Assembly (NCBI RefSeq): GCF_021083305.1
Contig: NZ_JAJFAY010000002.1
Span: 868,001-932,000 of the forward strand
Reading direction: 5' to 3'
Source of the DNA: Haladaptatus sp. DYF46
Lineage (GTDB): Archaea > Halobacteriota > Halobacteria > Halobacteriales > Haladaptataceae
DNA length: 64,000 nucleotides
This document shows, one piece after another, positions 16,683 to 24,636 of the stretch; position 1 is the stretch's first letter, and each line of letters opens with the position of its first letter. The notes below the pieces were generated by a model. It had not been told where the DNA came from. It saw only the letters and a program-made list of their open reading frames with translations, and did no database searches. The translations under genes were made by a program, and so were the position numbers.

Positions 16683-18185
16683 ATGATTCAACTCATCGAC
16701 ATCGAGGTCGAACACACCATCGAGGAGTACGCCACCGATACGGTCCTCCGCGATTCTGTCCGAGCGATGCAGAACACGGTTACGGACGACGTGGCGGCGC
16801 TCGACGGGCGCACCGTCTGGATGGTGAATTCGACCGCAAGCGGTGGTGGCGTTGCCGAGATGATGCCAAAACTCGTCGGTCTCCTCCGCGCGCTCGGTGT
16901 CGAGACGCAGTGGGCGGTCATCGACGTGGACGAACCGGTGTTCTTCGAGTTCACGAAGGAAATCCACAACCTCCTGCACGGCGCGGGCGACCCCGAACTC
17001 GTGGACCACGAGCGGTCGGTTTACGAGGCGACGAGTCGGTCGGTCGCCGACGAACTCGAAGACAGAATCGACCCCGATGACGTTCTCGTCGTCCACGACC
17101 CGCAACCCCTCGCGGCGGGTGCGATGGTCGCCGACGGACTCGACGTTCCCGCCGTCTGGCGGTGCCACATCGGTTCCGAGGAACGGTCGGAAAAGTCCCG
17201 AACTGCGTGGGAGTTCCTCCGTCCGTGGATAGTCGACTACGACCGGACGGTGTTCACGCTCCCCGCATACGTCCCGGCGTTTCTGGAAACCGAGGCCGAC
17301 ATCATCCCGCCCGCAATCGACCCGTTCAGCGCGAAAAATCGCCGTCTCAAGCCACAGGAGGCCGCCACGGTTCTGGCACGGGCGGACCTCATCGACACCG
17401 GCCATCCCGTCGAGCGGTTCGACCAACCGGCGCGACGGTTACAGGCCGACGGCACGTTCGCCAGCGCGACGGACCCCGAGGACATCGGGTTGCTCTTTCG
17501 CCCCACCATCTGCCAGATTTCCCGTTGGGACGGTCTCAAGGGATTCGTCCCGCTGTTGCGCGGGTTCGCCGAACTCAAACGCGACGCCCGGTCGGCGGTC
17601 GATGCGAGTGCCGCCACAAACGGCGGCGACGATTCGGCCGAAGCGGGCCGCTCCGACGCTCACCGTCGGCGAATCGACGACGCTCGACTCCTTCTCGTCG
17701 GTCCCGACCCTTCTTCGGTGGCGGACGACCCGGAAGGTCGGGAGGCGCTCGAAAACTTGGAGGAGGAATGGCTCGCACTCGACCCCGAGATCAGGTCCGA
17801 CATCGCCGTCGTCGTCATGCCGCCGGACCAACACGACAGCGCCCTCGTCATCAACGCGCTCCAGCGGTGTTCCTCCGTCGTCGCCCAGAACTCGCTTCAG
17901 GAGGGCTTCGGCCTCACGGTGACGGAAGCGATGTGGAAGCGGGCCGTCCTGATGGGTTCCGACACCGGCGGTATCGGCGCACAGATCACCGACGGCAAGA
18001 ACGGCAGACTGGTTCCGGACTCCAGCGACCCGGCGTCCGTCGCACACACGCTAGACGACGTACTCGGGTCGCCCGAACGATGGGACGACTGGTCGTACAA
18101 CGCCCAGCGCCACGTCACGGACAACTATCTCGTCTTCGAGCAGGTGACGCGGTGGTTGGACACGCTCGGTGAGGTCGTCGAGTAG
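16683..18185 (+). CDS. treT: Trehalose synthase (TreT-like), GT4 glycosyltransferase
   Basis: A 500-residue GT4 glycosyltransferase. The N-terminal VWMVNSTASGGGVAEMM, DEPVFFEFTKEIHNLLHG and VVHDPQPLAAG closely follow TreT, which joins NDP-glucose and glucose to give trehalose. The C-terminal donor site includes NSLQEGFGLTVTEAMWK and GGIGAQITDGKNG. It is longer than the usual TreT, with an extra acidic, low-complexity insert near residues 300-325 between the two Rossmann domains. Trehalose is a compatible solute, so a role in osmotic adaptation is likely. It is transcribed alone, followed by an amphi-Trp protein. Confidence 0.82.
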   Translation: MIQLIDIEVEHTIEEYATDTVLRDSVRAMQNTVTDDVAALDGRTVWMVNSTASGGGVAEMMPKLVGLLRALGVETQWAVIDVDEPVFFEFTKEIHNLLHGAGDPELVDHERSVYEATSRSVADELEDRIDPDDVLVVHDPQPLAAGAMVADGLDVPAVWRCHIGSEERSEKSRTAWEFLRPWIVDYDRTVFTLPAYVPAFLETEADIIPPAIDPFSAKNRRLKPQEAATVLARADLIDTGHPVERFDQPARRLQADGTFASATDPEDIGLLFRPTICQISRWDGLKGFVPLLRGFAELKRDARSAVDASAATNGGDDSAEAGRSDAHRRRIDDARLLLVGPDPSSVADDPEGREALENLEEEWLALDPEIRSDIAVVVMPPDQHDSALVINALQRCSSVVAQNSLQEGFGLTVTEAMWKRAVLMGSDTGGIGAQITDGKNGRLVPDSSDPASVAHTLDDVLGSPERWDDWSYNAQRHVTDNYLVFEQVTRWLDTLGEVVE

Positions 18186-18251
18186 CGCGCCGATTCGGCC
18201 CAACTCTTTGCCCACAACAGCTATTTTGCATCCCGAAGTACAGCTTCGTCC

Positions 18252-18491
18252 ATGTCCGAAAAGACGCTTCACGAAGCGAAAGTATCGCGAGAGGAAGCGG
18301 CGGACCTCCTCGAAGGTATCGCAGAACAACTTCGCGGCGAGGGGGATGCCGACATCGACGTCGGAAACAAGACGGTCACGCTCTCTCCGCGGAAGAAAAT
18401 CGGCTACGAAATCGGCACCCGCGAGTCGTCGTCCGTCCTCCGTGGGAACCGCGAGACGGTTTCCATCAAACTCGACTGGAAGCCGAAATAA
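18252..18491 (+). CDS. Amphi-Trp domain protein
   Basis: A 79-residue acidic protein with the amphi-Trp layout: an N-terminal helix (EAADLLEGIAEQLRGEG), a beta section (VTLSPRKKIGYEIGTRES) and the terminal KLDWKPK motif. The family is common in haloarchaea, and its function is unknown. The start ATG follows a 66-base gap after treT, so it may be co-transcribed or have its own promoter. Confidence 0.82.
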   Translation: MSEKTLHEAKVSREEAADLLEGIAEQLRGEGDADIDVGNKTVTLSPRKKIGYEIGTRESSSVLRGNRETVSIKLDWKPK

Positions 18492-18518
18492 TCCCGTTTT
18501 CGCGCATTAAACCGATCG

Positions 18519-18565
18519 CTCACGGCGTTTCGTTCGCAAAAAGGTCCAGGTGCGAGAATCGAACC
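18519..18565. repeat. Duplicated 3' end of tRNA-His (direct-repeat copy 1)
   Basis: This 47-base segment is identical to 18710-18756, which covers the 3' part of the tRNA-His gene (T-arm and acceptor strand) plus its downstream flank. The copies are 191 bases apart, and similarity continues a few bases further upstream with two mismatches. Such a copy of a tRNA 3' end is the classic mark left by site-specific integration, although a local duplication is also possible. Confidence 0.7.
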
Positions 18566-18709
18566 GAAGCCAGAGGGTCCTGCTCGCTTCCTGCGCTCCG
18601 CTCGGCTATCGCCTCGCGAACCCGCGGTCGCTGTGCGGGCTGCCACTGGCAGGATTCGATTCTCGTGCCCGAACTCGTCGATATCCGGTTTCAAATGCGA
18701 AACCGACCA

Positions 18710-18756
18710 CTCACGGCGTTTCGTTCGCAAAAAGGTCCAGGTGCGAGAATCGAACC
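18710..18756. repeat. Direct-repeat copy 2 overlapping tRNA-His 3' end
   Basis: Identical to 18519-18565. The copy overlaps the tRNA gene from its acceptor and T-arm into its downstream flank, so this is the copy that keeps the functional tRNA. Confidence 0.7.
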
Positions 18757-18808
18757 CGCGTCCCAGCCTCCACAAGGCTGGAGGATAGTCCACTACCCCA
18801 ACCCGGAC
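18735..18808 (-). tRNA. tRNA-His (GTG anticodon)
   Basis: Minus-strand tRNA with a 7-bp acceptor (TCCGGGT with ACCTGGA). The extra 5' G-1 faces C73, as expected for tRNA-His. D, anticodon and T arms are present; the anticodon stem CAGCC/GGCTG holds the loop TTGTGGA with anticodon GTG. The T arm reads GCGGGTTCGATTCTCGC. The CCA end is not encoded. A run of T follows the 3' end. Confidence 0.95.
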
Positions 18809-18831
18809 ACGCATCTCTTGGTAATCGGGAG

Positions 18832-18843
18832 AGATTAAAATAC
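18832..18843 (-). promoter_or_regulatory. TATA box for tRNA-His
   Basis: Minus-strand sequence TATTTTAATCTC lies about 28 bases upstream of the tRNA 5' end. Confidence 0.6.
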
Positions 18844-18893
18844 GTTTCGGAAAGGAACGTCGCGTATGGTGGTTTCCCCCGTGTTACCCCTCC

Positions 18894-19295
18894 TCACTCC
18901 GTTTCGGTCGTCGGGTTCTCCAGCCGAAGTCGTCGGGTTCGATGGCCGTCGAACCACGGGCCGGGTTCGGTCTCCTCGAATCCGGCGCGTTCGGCGACGG
19001 AAACCGTGTCGGATTCCGGTTCGGGAAGCAGTATCTCGACCGGCATCGTCTCCTTTTCGGCGAAGCGGACCGGTTCGTCGAGGAGCAGTTCACAGGCCGT
19101 TTCCGTACCGAAGAGGTGTGTCACGTGTACCGTCTTCTCGTCGGCTTCGAAGCCGACGAAACCGTCGATGTCCCCGTCCGTATCCGCCACGCGGACGGTT
19201 CGGTCGTGAACCACGTCGGCCATCACGTCGGTCGGTACGTCTGCGAGCGCCGCGAGACGTCCTCCGTCTGCCTCCACCGCATCTCGGACGTTCAT
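18894..19295 (-). CDS. GNAT-like acetyltransferase-family protein
   Basis: A 133-residue acidic protein starting MNVRDAVEADGGRLAALADVP. The layout (N-terminal helix, DGFVGFEADEKTVHVTHLFG strands, and C-terminal VAERAGFEETEPGPWFDG) resembles a small, degenerate GNAT fold, in which AERAGFEE corresponds to the last conserved helix-strand. The acetyl-CoA pyrophosphate loop is not obvious, so activity is uncertain. It sits about 85 bases upstream of the tRNA-His gene on the same strand. Its substrate cannot be told. Confidence 0.65.
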   Translation of the reverse strand: MNVRDAVEADGGRLAALADVPTDVMADVVHDRTVRVADTDGDIDGFVGFEADEKTVHVTHLFGTETACELLLDEPVRFAEKETMPVEILLPEPESDTVSVAERAGFEETEPGPWFDGHRTRRLRLENPTTETE

Positions 19296-19491
19296 GATGG
19301 ATACTTTCCGTCCCGAGCATTAAACCTTCAGCCGAACGCCCCGTCGCCGGTGTGAACGACACCGGTCGCTGGTCGAACGACGTCGTGGTCGACGTATCGC
19401 GTGGCCGGGGGCCTCGATTCTGACGCTACCCGTCGGTCCGGAAAGCGATATCTCGAAAAAATCGCGGTTCATTCGCGCGACGGAACCTTCG

Positions 19492-20307
19492 CTACTTGTC
19501 GTCTTTGCCGTGCTTACCGTGCTTGCCGCCTTTGCCGTGCCTCGGCTTACAGTGGTCGCCGCCGTGGTGTCCACCACCGTGGTGTCCCCCACCGCCGTGG
19601 TGACCGCGCCGTTTCTTCTTCAAGTGGACGTCCAAGTCGAGGTCGTACCAGATGCCGATGACCGAGTCCCGCGAGATACCGGTCACGTCGCCTTCGAAGC
19701 TGACGTTGAGTTTCGAGGCCTTGTAGATCTGACTTCGGAGTTCCCCGTCCGGGTACTCCTCGGTGTGAACGTTCACGTAGGCGTTCCCCGCGCGGATTTC
19801 GTGGAGCAGGTCCGCTATCGACTCGCCTTCGAGCGGTCCGACGAGGTCGGACGCTCGAATCGACCCCGCCGAAGCCACGTTGTTAAAGATGAGTCTCTGT
19901 TGTGCATCCACGTCTTCACCGATCAGCGACGCGACGACCGGTCCGTTTTCACCTTTCTCGCCGAGATGGATATGCGCGGCCGTGATCTGCGACGTCGCGT
20001 TTATGGCGAGCAGTGCGAAGTCGAGTCGCTTCTTGTCCGTCGTCGACCGGAACGCCGCGACGCCCTCTCCGGGGCTATCGTTCGGCGGAACCTCGTTTTC
20101 CCCGGTGAGTGTGCTCGTACTGTAAAGTTGTCCTTCGAGCGCTATCTGCGGGTAGTTCTTTCCTTTGCCTTTTCCTCCCTTCGACCCTTTGCCTCCCATC
20201 GACGTGTCGTTACCGTTCATCATCGCATTCCCGGAACTGATTCCGGCCAGTGCGGTGAGACCAGTGCCAAGAAGCTTCATCGTTCTGCGTTTTCGTTGAT
20301 CAACCAT
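19492..20307 (-). CDS. Secreted CHRD-domain protein with His/Gly/Lys-rich tail
   Basis: 271 residues. The N-terminus (MVDQRKRRTMKLLGTGLTALAG) resembles a Tat-type signal. The middle, from about residue 55, is a CHRD domain: LTGENEVPPNDSPGEGVA, ITAAHIHLGEKGENGPV and YVNVHTEEYPDGELRSQI. The CHRD family is found in secreted bacterial and archaeal proteins and in animal chordin. The last 45 residues are an unusual basic His-Gly-Lys repeat (GHHGGGGHHGGGHHGGDH), odd for a halophile and possibly metal-binding. The region upstream holds three 21-base repeats shared with the divergent RecA-like gene. A shorter start at the tenth residue is possible. Confidence 0.78.
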   Translation of the reverse strand: MVDQRKRRTMKLLGTGLTALAGISSGNAMMNGNDTSMGGKGSKGGKGKGKNYPQIALEGQLYSTSTLTGENEVPPNDSPGEGVAAFRSTTDKKRLDFALLAINATSQITAAHIHLGEKGENGPVVASLIGEDVDAQQRLIFNNVASAGSIRASDLVGPLEGESIADLLHEIRAGNAYVNVHTEEYPDGELRSQIYKASKLNVSFEGDVTGISRDSVIGIWYDLDLDVHLKKKRRGHHGGGGHHGGGHHGGDHCKPRHGKGGKHGKHGKDDK

Positions 20308-20355
20308 TTGTGATCCAATCCTGCGTTATCGCTGTTGTATGTTTGTTATATGCTT

Positions 20356-20418
20356 CCTGAATACTGTAATATACATCCTGAATACAGTAATACGCGCCCT
20401 GATGGCAGTAATATTCGG
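20356..20418. repeat. Three tandem 21-base repeats between divergent genes
   Basis: Copies begin at 20356, 20377 and 20398, each starting CCTGA and containing GTAAT (CCTGAATACTGTAATATACA, then two diverged copies). The region is AT-rich compared with its neighbours. It lies between the CHRD gene (minus, start 20307) and the RecA-like gene (plus, start 20526). The two-helical-turn spacing suggests binding sites for a regulator on one face of the DNA. Confidence 0.6.
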
Positions 20419-20525
20419 TTACCGAGTCGATGAGAAATCGGCTCCTCCTCCCGATTATCCGGTTTTTACCCGGTCTACGCTCCGTCGGGAGTAGCTTCAT
20501 CCCGTTCGGATGCTAACGAACCACT

Positions 20526-21587
20526 ATGAGCGACATATCCGGATCCGCCGACCGGAGACTGTGCGATTTCTGTCGCCTGCCGTGTCCCGAGGAGTCGGTG
20601 CAACTCGCCTACGGCGATACGACCTACGAGTTCTGTTCGAACACCTGCCGGGACGAAATGCGGACGAGCGACCGCGTGTTTACGACCTATCACGGGTTTC
20701 GGCAGCTAAACACGGGCGTCTCGGCGCTCGACGACCACCTGCCGGAAGGGTTGCCGCGCAATTCGTTCGTCCTGCTGTCCGGCGAGGGCGGAACCCGCGA
20801 CAACGCCATCGAGACGGAACTCGTCTGGCGGACGCTTCAGCGCGGCGAACCGGCCGTCGTCGTCAGTCTCACGGAACCCCCTATCTCCGTCGTCGAGCAG
20901 TTCCTCTCGCTCGAATGGAACGTCCTGCCGTACCTCGAAGTCGGTCTGTTACACGTCCTCGACTGTTTCACCTACCGCGTCAGCGACCGGGATCGGATGT
21001 TCACCCGCATGGACGAGTGGAACCAGTACCTCCACCGCGTCACCGCGTCCGCGACGACGACGGTCCGTGACCCCGGCGACACGAGCGAACTCCAAAACAA
21101 ACTGGACAACTGCCTCGAATCCCTGTCGATGAGCGACACGGGTATCGTCGTCATCGATTCGCTGACCGAGTTCGGAACGCTCGTCCAACCCGTTCAGGCG
21201 TACGATTTCGTCAAGGACGTTCGGGCGGACGTCTGCAAAGGTCGCTTCGTCCCCGTCTTCGCCGGAGCCACGTTCACCGGCGAGGAGGACGTCTTTCCGC
21301 ACGACATGGGCTACGTCATCGACGGTCTCGTCGACCTCCAGTTGAACGGGTCGCTGGTCGAGGACGTGCTCATCAAACGGGTTCGAATCCGGAAGATGAA
21401 CGGCGTCCTCACGATTCCCGAGTGGGTCGCCTACGAGTACACCGGCGGGGACGGACTGGTCTCGTTTGACCCGATAGAGGAACTCGAAAAAGCGGAGGAA
21501 CGGGGCGACGAATCGGTCGAATCCGAATCAGACGGGGAAACTCGATCTATTCGAAGCGCCGAATCGGAATTCGACACGTCCGAATGA
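20526..21587 (+). CDS. RecA-superfamily (RAD55/KaiC-like) protein with N-terminal zinc-finger
   Basis: 353 residues. The N-terminus has a TRASH-like cysteine cluster (CDFCRLPC...FCSNTC, residues 13-41). It is followed by a RecA-like core: LLSGEGGTRDN where the Walker A loop should be, TGIVVIDSLTEF as Walker B, and later VLIKRVRIRKMNGV. The loop lacks the usual GK[T/S], so ATP hydrolysis is doubtful. Haloarchaea have many such RecA-like signalling proteins of unknown role, some near histidine kinases. The C-terminus is an acidic tail (EEDESVESESD-like). No partner gene is evident other than the divergent CHRD gene. Confidence 0.75.
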   Translation: MSDISGSADRRLCDFCRLPCPEESVQLAYGDTTYEFCSNTCRDEMRTSDRVFTTYHGFRQLNTGVSALDDHLPEGLPRNSFVLLSGEGGTRDNAIETELVWRTLQRGEPAVVVSLTEPPISVVEQFLSLEWNVLPYLEVGLLHVLDCFTYRVSDRDRMFTRMDEWNQYLHRVTASATTTVRDPGDTSELQNKLDNCLESLSMSDTGIVVIDSLTEFGTLVQPVQAYDFVKDVRADVCKGRFVPVFAGATFTGEEDVFPHDMGYVIDGLVDLQLNGSLVEDVLIKRVRIRKMNGVLTIPEWVAYEYTGGDGLVSFDPIEELEKAEERGDESVESESDGETRSIRSAESEFDTSE

Positions 21588-21634
21588 ACGGTAACGGGTC
21601 GATTTGAGGACGGCAGGTCCGCCGATAGCGCGTC

Positions 21635-23962
21635 TCAGACGTCGCCTTCGAAGACGGCGTAGCCGATGGTTTCCGGGTTGTGCGTGTCCTCCCTATCGAC
21701 GCTTTGTTCCTCTTGAACCTTGATCTCGACGCCGCTTCCGGTGAGGTTTCGATAGCGGAGGGTGGCCGGATCCGTTCCGTCGAACGTCTGCATATCGGCG
21801 ACGAGGCGGGGTGAATCGTACTGCTGTTCGAACGTAATCTGATTCCATTGGTCGTCGAACGTGTTTGCAGTACGCTGCACTTCGAACGGTTGACCGTCTA
21901 TTTCTCCCGTCGCCTGTTGAAGCGCGACGTAACCGACCGTCTCGTCCGTGTGGGGTCCTTTGGCTTCTTCCTCCTGCAGTCTCACGGCGAACGAATCGTT
22001 CGTGACGTCGTCCAGTCGAGAGATGACGGGTTCCCCGCCGTTGTTCGTCTGTGGCTGTGCCAGCACGACCGGCGTTTGCGTCCCGAAGAAGTCGCCGAGG
22101 GAAACGGTGATGAAGTCGGTGTTTACCGTTACCCGTCCCCCTTTCACTCTGAACGCGGTACCGCTGTCCGTCCGGAACGTCTGTTCTCTGGTCTCCGCGC
22201 CGAGCGTGTGGAACGTCTCGCTGCCGTGTCTGCCATCGAGGTAGAACCACTCTTGGAGTTGATATTCGAAGCCGCCGTCCTCGACGTCTCGGAGACGAAC
22301 GAACGTCGCTGCCCTGTCGTTGAACGACAGCGGTTTTGCGATCACGACGCCGTCCTGTGGGACGCCGGAATTCACCTGCCGCCATTGGGTTCTGTTCTTC
22401 TGTACGGGAGTGGTAATCCTCTGGGTCAACAGTTCTCCCGCATCGCCCGGGGTGAACGGTTCGCCGTCGACCGTCCAGTTCGCTGGCCCGGTTCCGTCGG
22501 TCGAGACGATACCGCCGGTCACGTAAAACACGTACACCTCCCCTGCCGGTATCGTCCCCGACGCCTCTTTCGAGTCATCGATCCGTTTTTCGGGAACGGT
22601 GGACGCCCAGTTCATGTACACCGTCGCGCCGTCGTCACCGCCCGGCCCGACGTACGTTCCCGCGGTGATATCGAACGTGGATTCGGTGCTGTTGCCGGTG
22701 TTGTCGATGCGGACGACCTGTGCGTTTTGCATCGGAACCTGACCGACCGGTGCGGGAGTCGGGGCAGGGGGGGTCGTGATCGGCTGAGTGGGGTTCCCGT
22801 TGATCGTCATCCGATCGCTGATATAGGTCGAGTTGGTCTGCGGGCCGCTTCCACCGAGGACACCCGAGACGGTCCCCCACGTCTGCGGTACCTGGCCGAT
22901 GAAGATGGCGTACTCGTTGTCGTTGTCGTTGGTCACCTGAACGTTCTGAAGTTGGAGGTAATCGAGATCTCCAACGCCGCCGTTCTCGTGCGTGTAGATG
23001 GCGCTGTGATTCTTCGTCGAATCGTAACTGATACGGACGTTTCGGATGTCGATGCGCTGGCAGGGTGCCGGTGCCGTGATCGGTCCGCCACAACTGGACG
23101 ACAAGTACCGATGTAAAAAGTCGCTTTCGCTGATTGCGAGGGTGCCATCATAGGTGTTGATTCCCCGCGACGGGTCCGCGGCGACCGTCGCTTCGGAGTT
23201 GACGCCACGTTGGAGCGACCCGCCCGACCACGCCTGTGTCGGGTGTTGAGCGTTTTTGATGGACACGCAGTTTCTGACCTCGGAATTGCCGCCGAGACGC
23301 ATTCCGTTCTGCGTGTTGCGCTGGAAACAGTTGTAGATGCTCACCTTTCCCTCGGGATTTTTGGCATAAATCGTGTTTTCTGCCCAGCTTTCGAACCAAC
23401 ACCGGTTGAACGTGAGCGAACCGTTCGACGATTCTACGAGGATCGCCCGCCGGTTACTCGCTTCCGTCGGCGCACAGGACCCGTCCTGAAAGTAGCAGTC
23501 CTGTAAGAGCCCACGAGTACCCGCCGCCGATGAGAGGCGGAAGTACGTGCGTGCGTCGCCAGAATTGTTCGACCCGATGTTATTGTCGGTTGCCGCTCGA
23601 ACTCTCCCGCGGGTGATGAGCCGTCTGAGTTCCCAGTTCCCCGAATTGGAGTTCATCTGTACGTACGGCGGCACCGGCGTGTTTCGCATGTCGAGTTCGA
23701 AGCCATCCATCACGAACCCCAGTGAGGAGACGCCGATCCACTGTATGCTGTTTCCCGACTGTCCGGGAACGAGTCGTGCCCCGTTGGGAGCTATAAGCTC
23801 GAAATTATCCGTTCCGGAGGGAACGGTGAGGCCGTTGAGTCGGTACGTTCCAGATGGGAATATGACCGTCGTATCGTCGCCGCGGAGACCATTAAGGACG
23901 CTATCGATGGGCGTGTTGCCGGTGTTGTCCGCACCTTGGTTTACGATGTTGTACGTCGGCAT
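21635..23962 (-). CDS. Right-handed beta-helix protein with repeated C-terminal modules
   Basis: 775 residues. The N-terminal half (about 1-390) reads like a parallel beta-helix or pectate-lyase superfamily fold (MPTYNIVNQGADNTGNTPID, then DTTVIFPSGTYRLNG and repeating short strands). A Pro/Thr linker follows (PPAPTPAPVGQVP). The C-terminal third has about three related modules, recognisable by LQEWFYLDGRHGSETFH, LQEEEAKGPHTDETVGYVAL and VQEEQSVDREDTHNPETIG. There is no Tat or Sec signal and no lipobox, odd for this architecture. It may be a surface or phage-tail-like glycan-binding protein, but the function is unknown. Base use is normal for the window. Confidence 0.7.
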   Translation of the reverse strand: MPTYNIVNQGADNTGNTPIDSVLNGLRGDDTTVIFPSGTYRLNGLTVPSGTDNFELIAPNGARLVPGQSGNSIQWIGVSSLGFVMDGFELDMRNTPVPPYVQMNSNSGNWELRRLITRGRVRAATDNNIGSNNSGDARTYFRLSSAAGTRGLLQDCYFQDGSCAPTEASNRRAILVESSNGSLTFNRCWFESWAENTIYAKNPEGKVSIYNCFQRNTQNGMRLGGNSEVRNCVSIKNAQHPTQAWSGGSLQRGVNSEATVAADPSRGINTYDGTLAISESDFLHRYLSSSCGGPITAPAPCQRIDIRNVRISYDSTKNHSAIYTHENGGVGDLDYLQLQNVQVTNDNDNEYAIFIGQVPQTWGTVSGVLGGSGPQTNSTYISDRMTINGNPTQPITTPPAPTPAPVGQVPMQNAQVVRIDNTGNSTESTFDITAGTYVGPGGDDGATVYMNWASTVPEKRIDDSKEASGTIPAGEVYVFYVTGGIVSTDGTGPANWTVDGEPFTPGDAGELLTQRITTPVQKNRTQWRQVNSGVPQDGVVIAKPLSFNDRAATFVRLRDVEDGGFEYQLQEWFYLDGRHGSETFHTLGAETREQTFRTDSGTAFRVKGGRVTVNTDFITVSLGDFFGTQTPVVLAQPQTNNGGEPVISRLDDVTNDSFAVRLQEEEAKGPHTDETVGYVALQQATGEIDGQPFEVQRTANTFDDQWNQITFEQQYDSPRLVADMQTFDGTDPATLRYRNLTGSGVEIKVQEEQSVDREDTHNPETIGYAVFEGDV

Positions 23963-24636
23963 TCAGACGCCCCCCTTCGGCCGATGTTCCTCGTCGACTG
24001 CCCTCGAATCCCGACTCGTCCACGTTCGGTTCGAACGTCCTTTTCTGCGCTGTCGGTCTATTTTCCAGTACAGAGTGTCTATTTTCTTACCTCGTAAATC
24101 AGTAATCATTCTCTGAACCATGTGACACTCAAACACTAGGTTAGATATTGTTATACGCTACCTACGATGAAACAAGCACCTCAAGAAGACAACTTCAATA
24201 AAAATCTGATTTAAATTCGTGGAATAGGGGTGCTAGAGAGACGTTCGGTACGAACGAGCGAACGAGACGCGAAGCGTCTCGTCAACAGTCTCAGAAATCG
24301 GGCATTTCTGGTTGGCGGCTAAATTCCGGATGAAGTCCGGCAACCCATCGTTGTACTCCTGTCTCGTTCGCGCGTTCGATGAGTTGTTCCGCTCTCCCGT
24401 TTCTAACCTGTTTCTCGTAGTCGTAGGAATTGATTCGAGCGTGTCATGTGACGCTTCCAGCGATACTTCTTTCGGTGCTTGTCGATTCACGAACCGACGC
24501 TGTCCCCCGGATACGGTGTTGATTCAAACCTGTTTATCAAAATTACGTTCTATCATCAAAATAACTGCTTCGCGTTTTATTTTCTTTAGTACTCACTGAT
24601 TAACTAATGCACGTGAGATAGATGTTGGAACCGAAG
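23963..24636. other. Low-GC intergenic region with possible gene remnant
   Basis: A 674-base gap that is visibly richer in A and T than its neighbours. No gene with a start and haloarchaeal codon use is seen. On the minus strand, a start-less frame at about 24291-24443 reads NGRAEQLIERANETGVQRWVA-like protein sequence and ends in PEMPDF, which could be the end of a decayed gene. A competing 85-residue frame (24233-24490) is less protein-like. The promoter of the PQQ-propeller gene should lie in the last 60 bases. Confidence 0.35.

Noticed and set aside
20356-20418. Possible CRISPR array at the 21-base repeats
   Set aside because: The units are directly adjacent without spacers, only three copies, and no cas genes are near.
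24233-24490. Minus-strand 85-codon frame considered as a transposase fragment
   Set aside because: No DDE or HTH motif is visible, and the overlapping frame is equally or more protein-like; evidence is too weak for a call.
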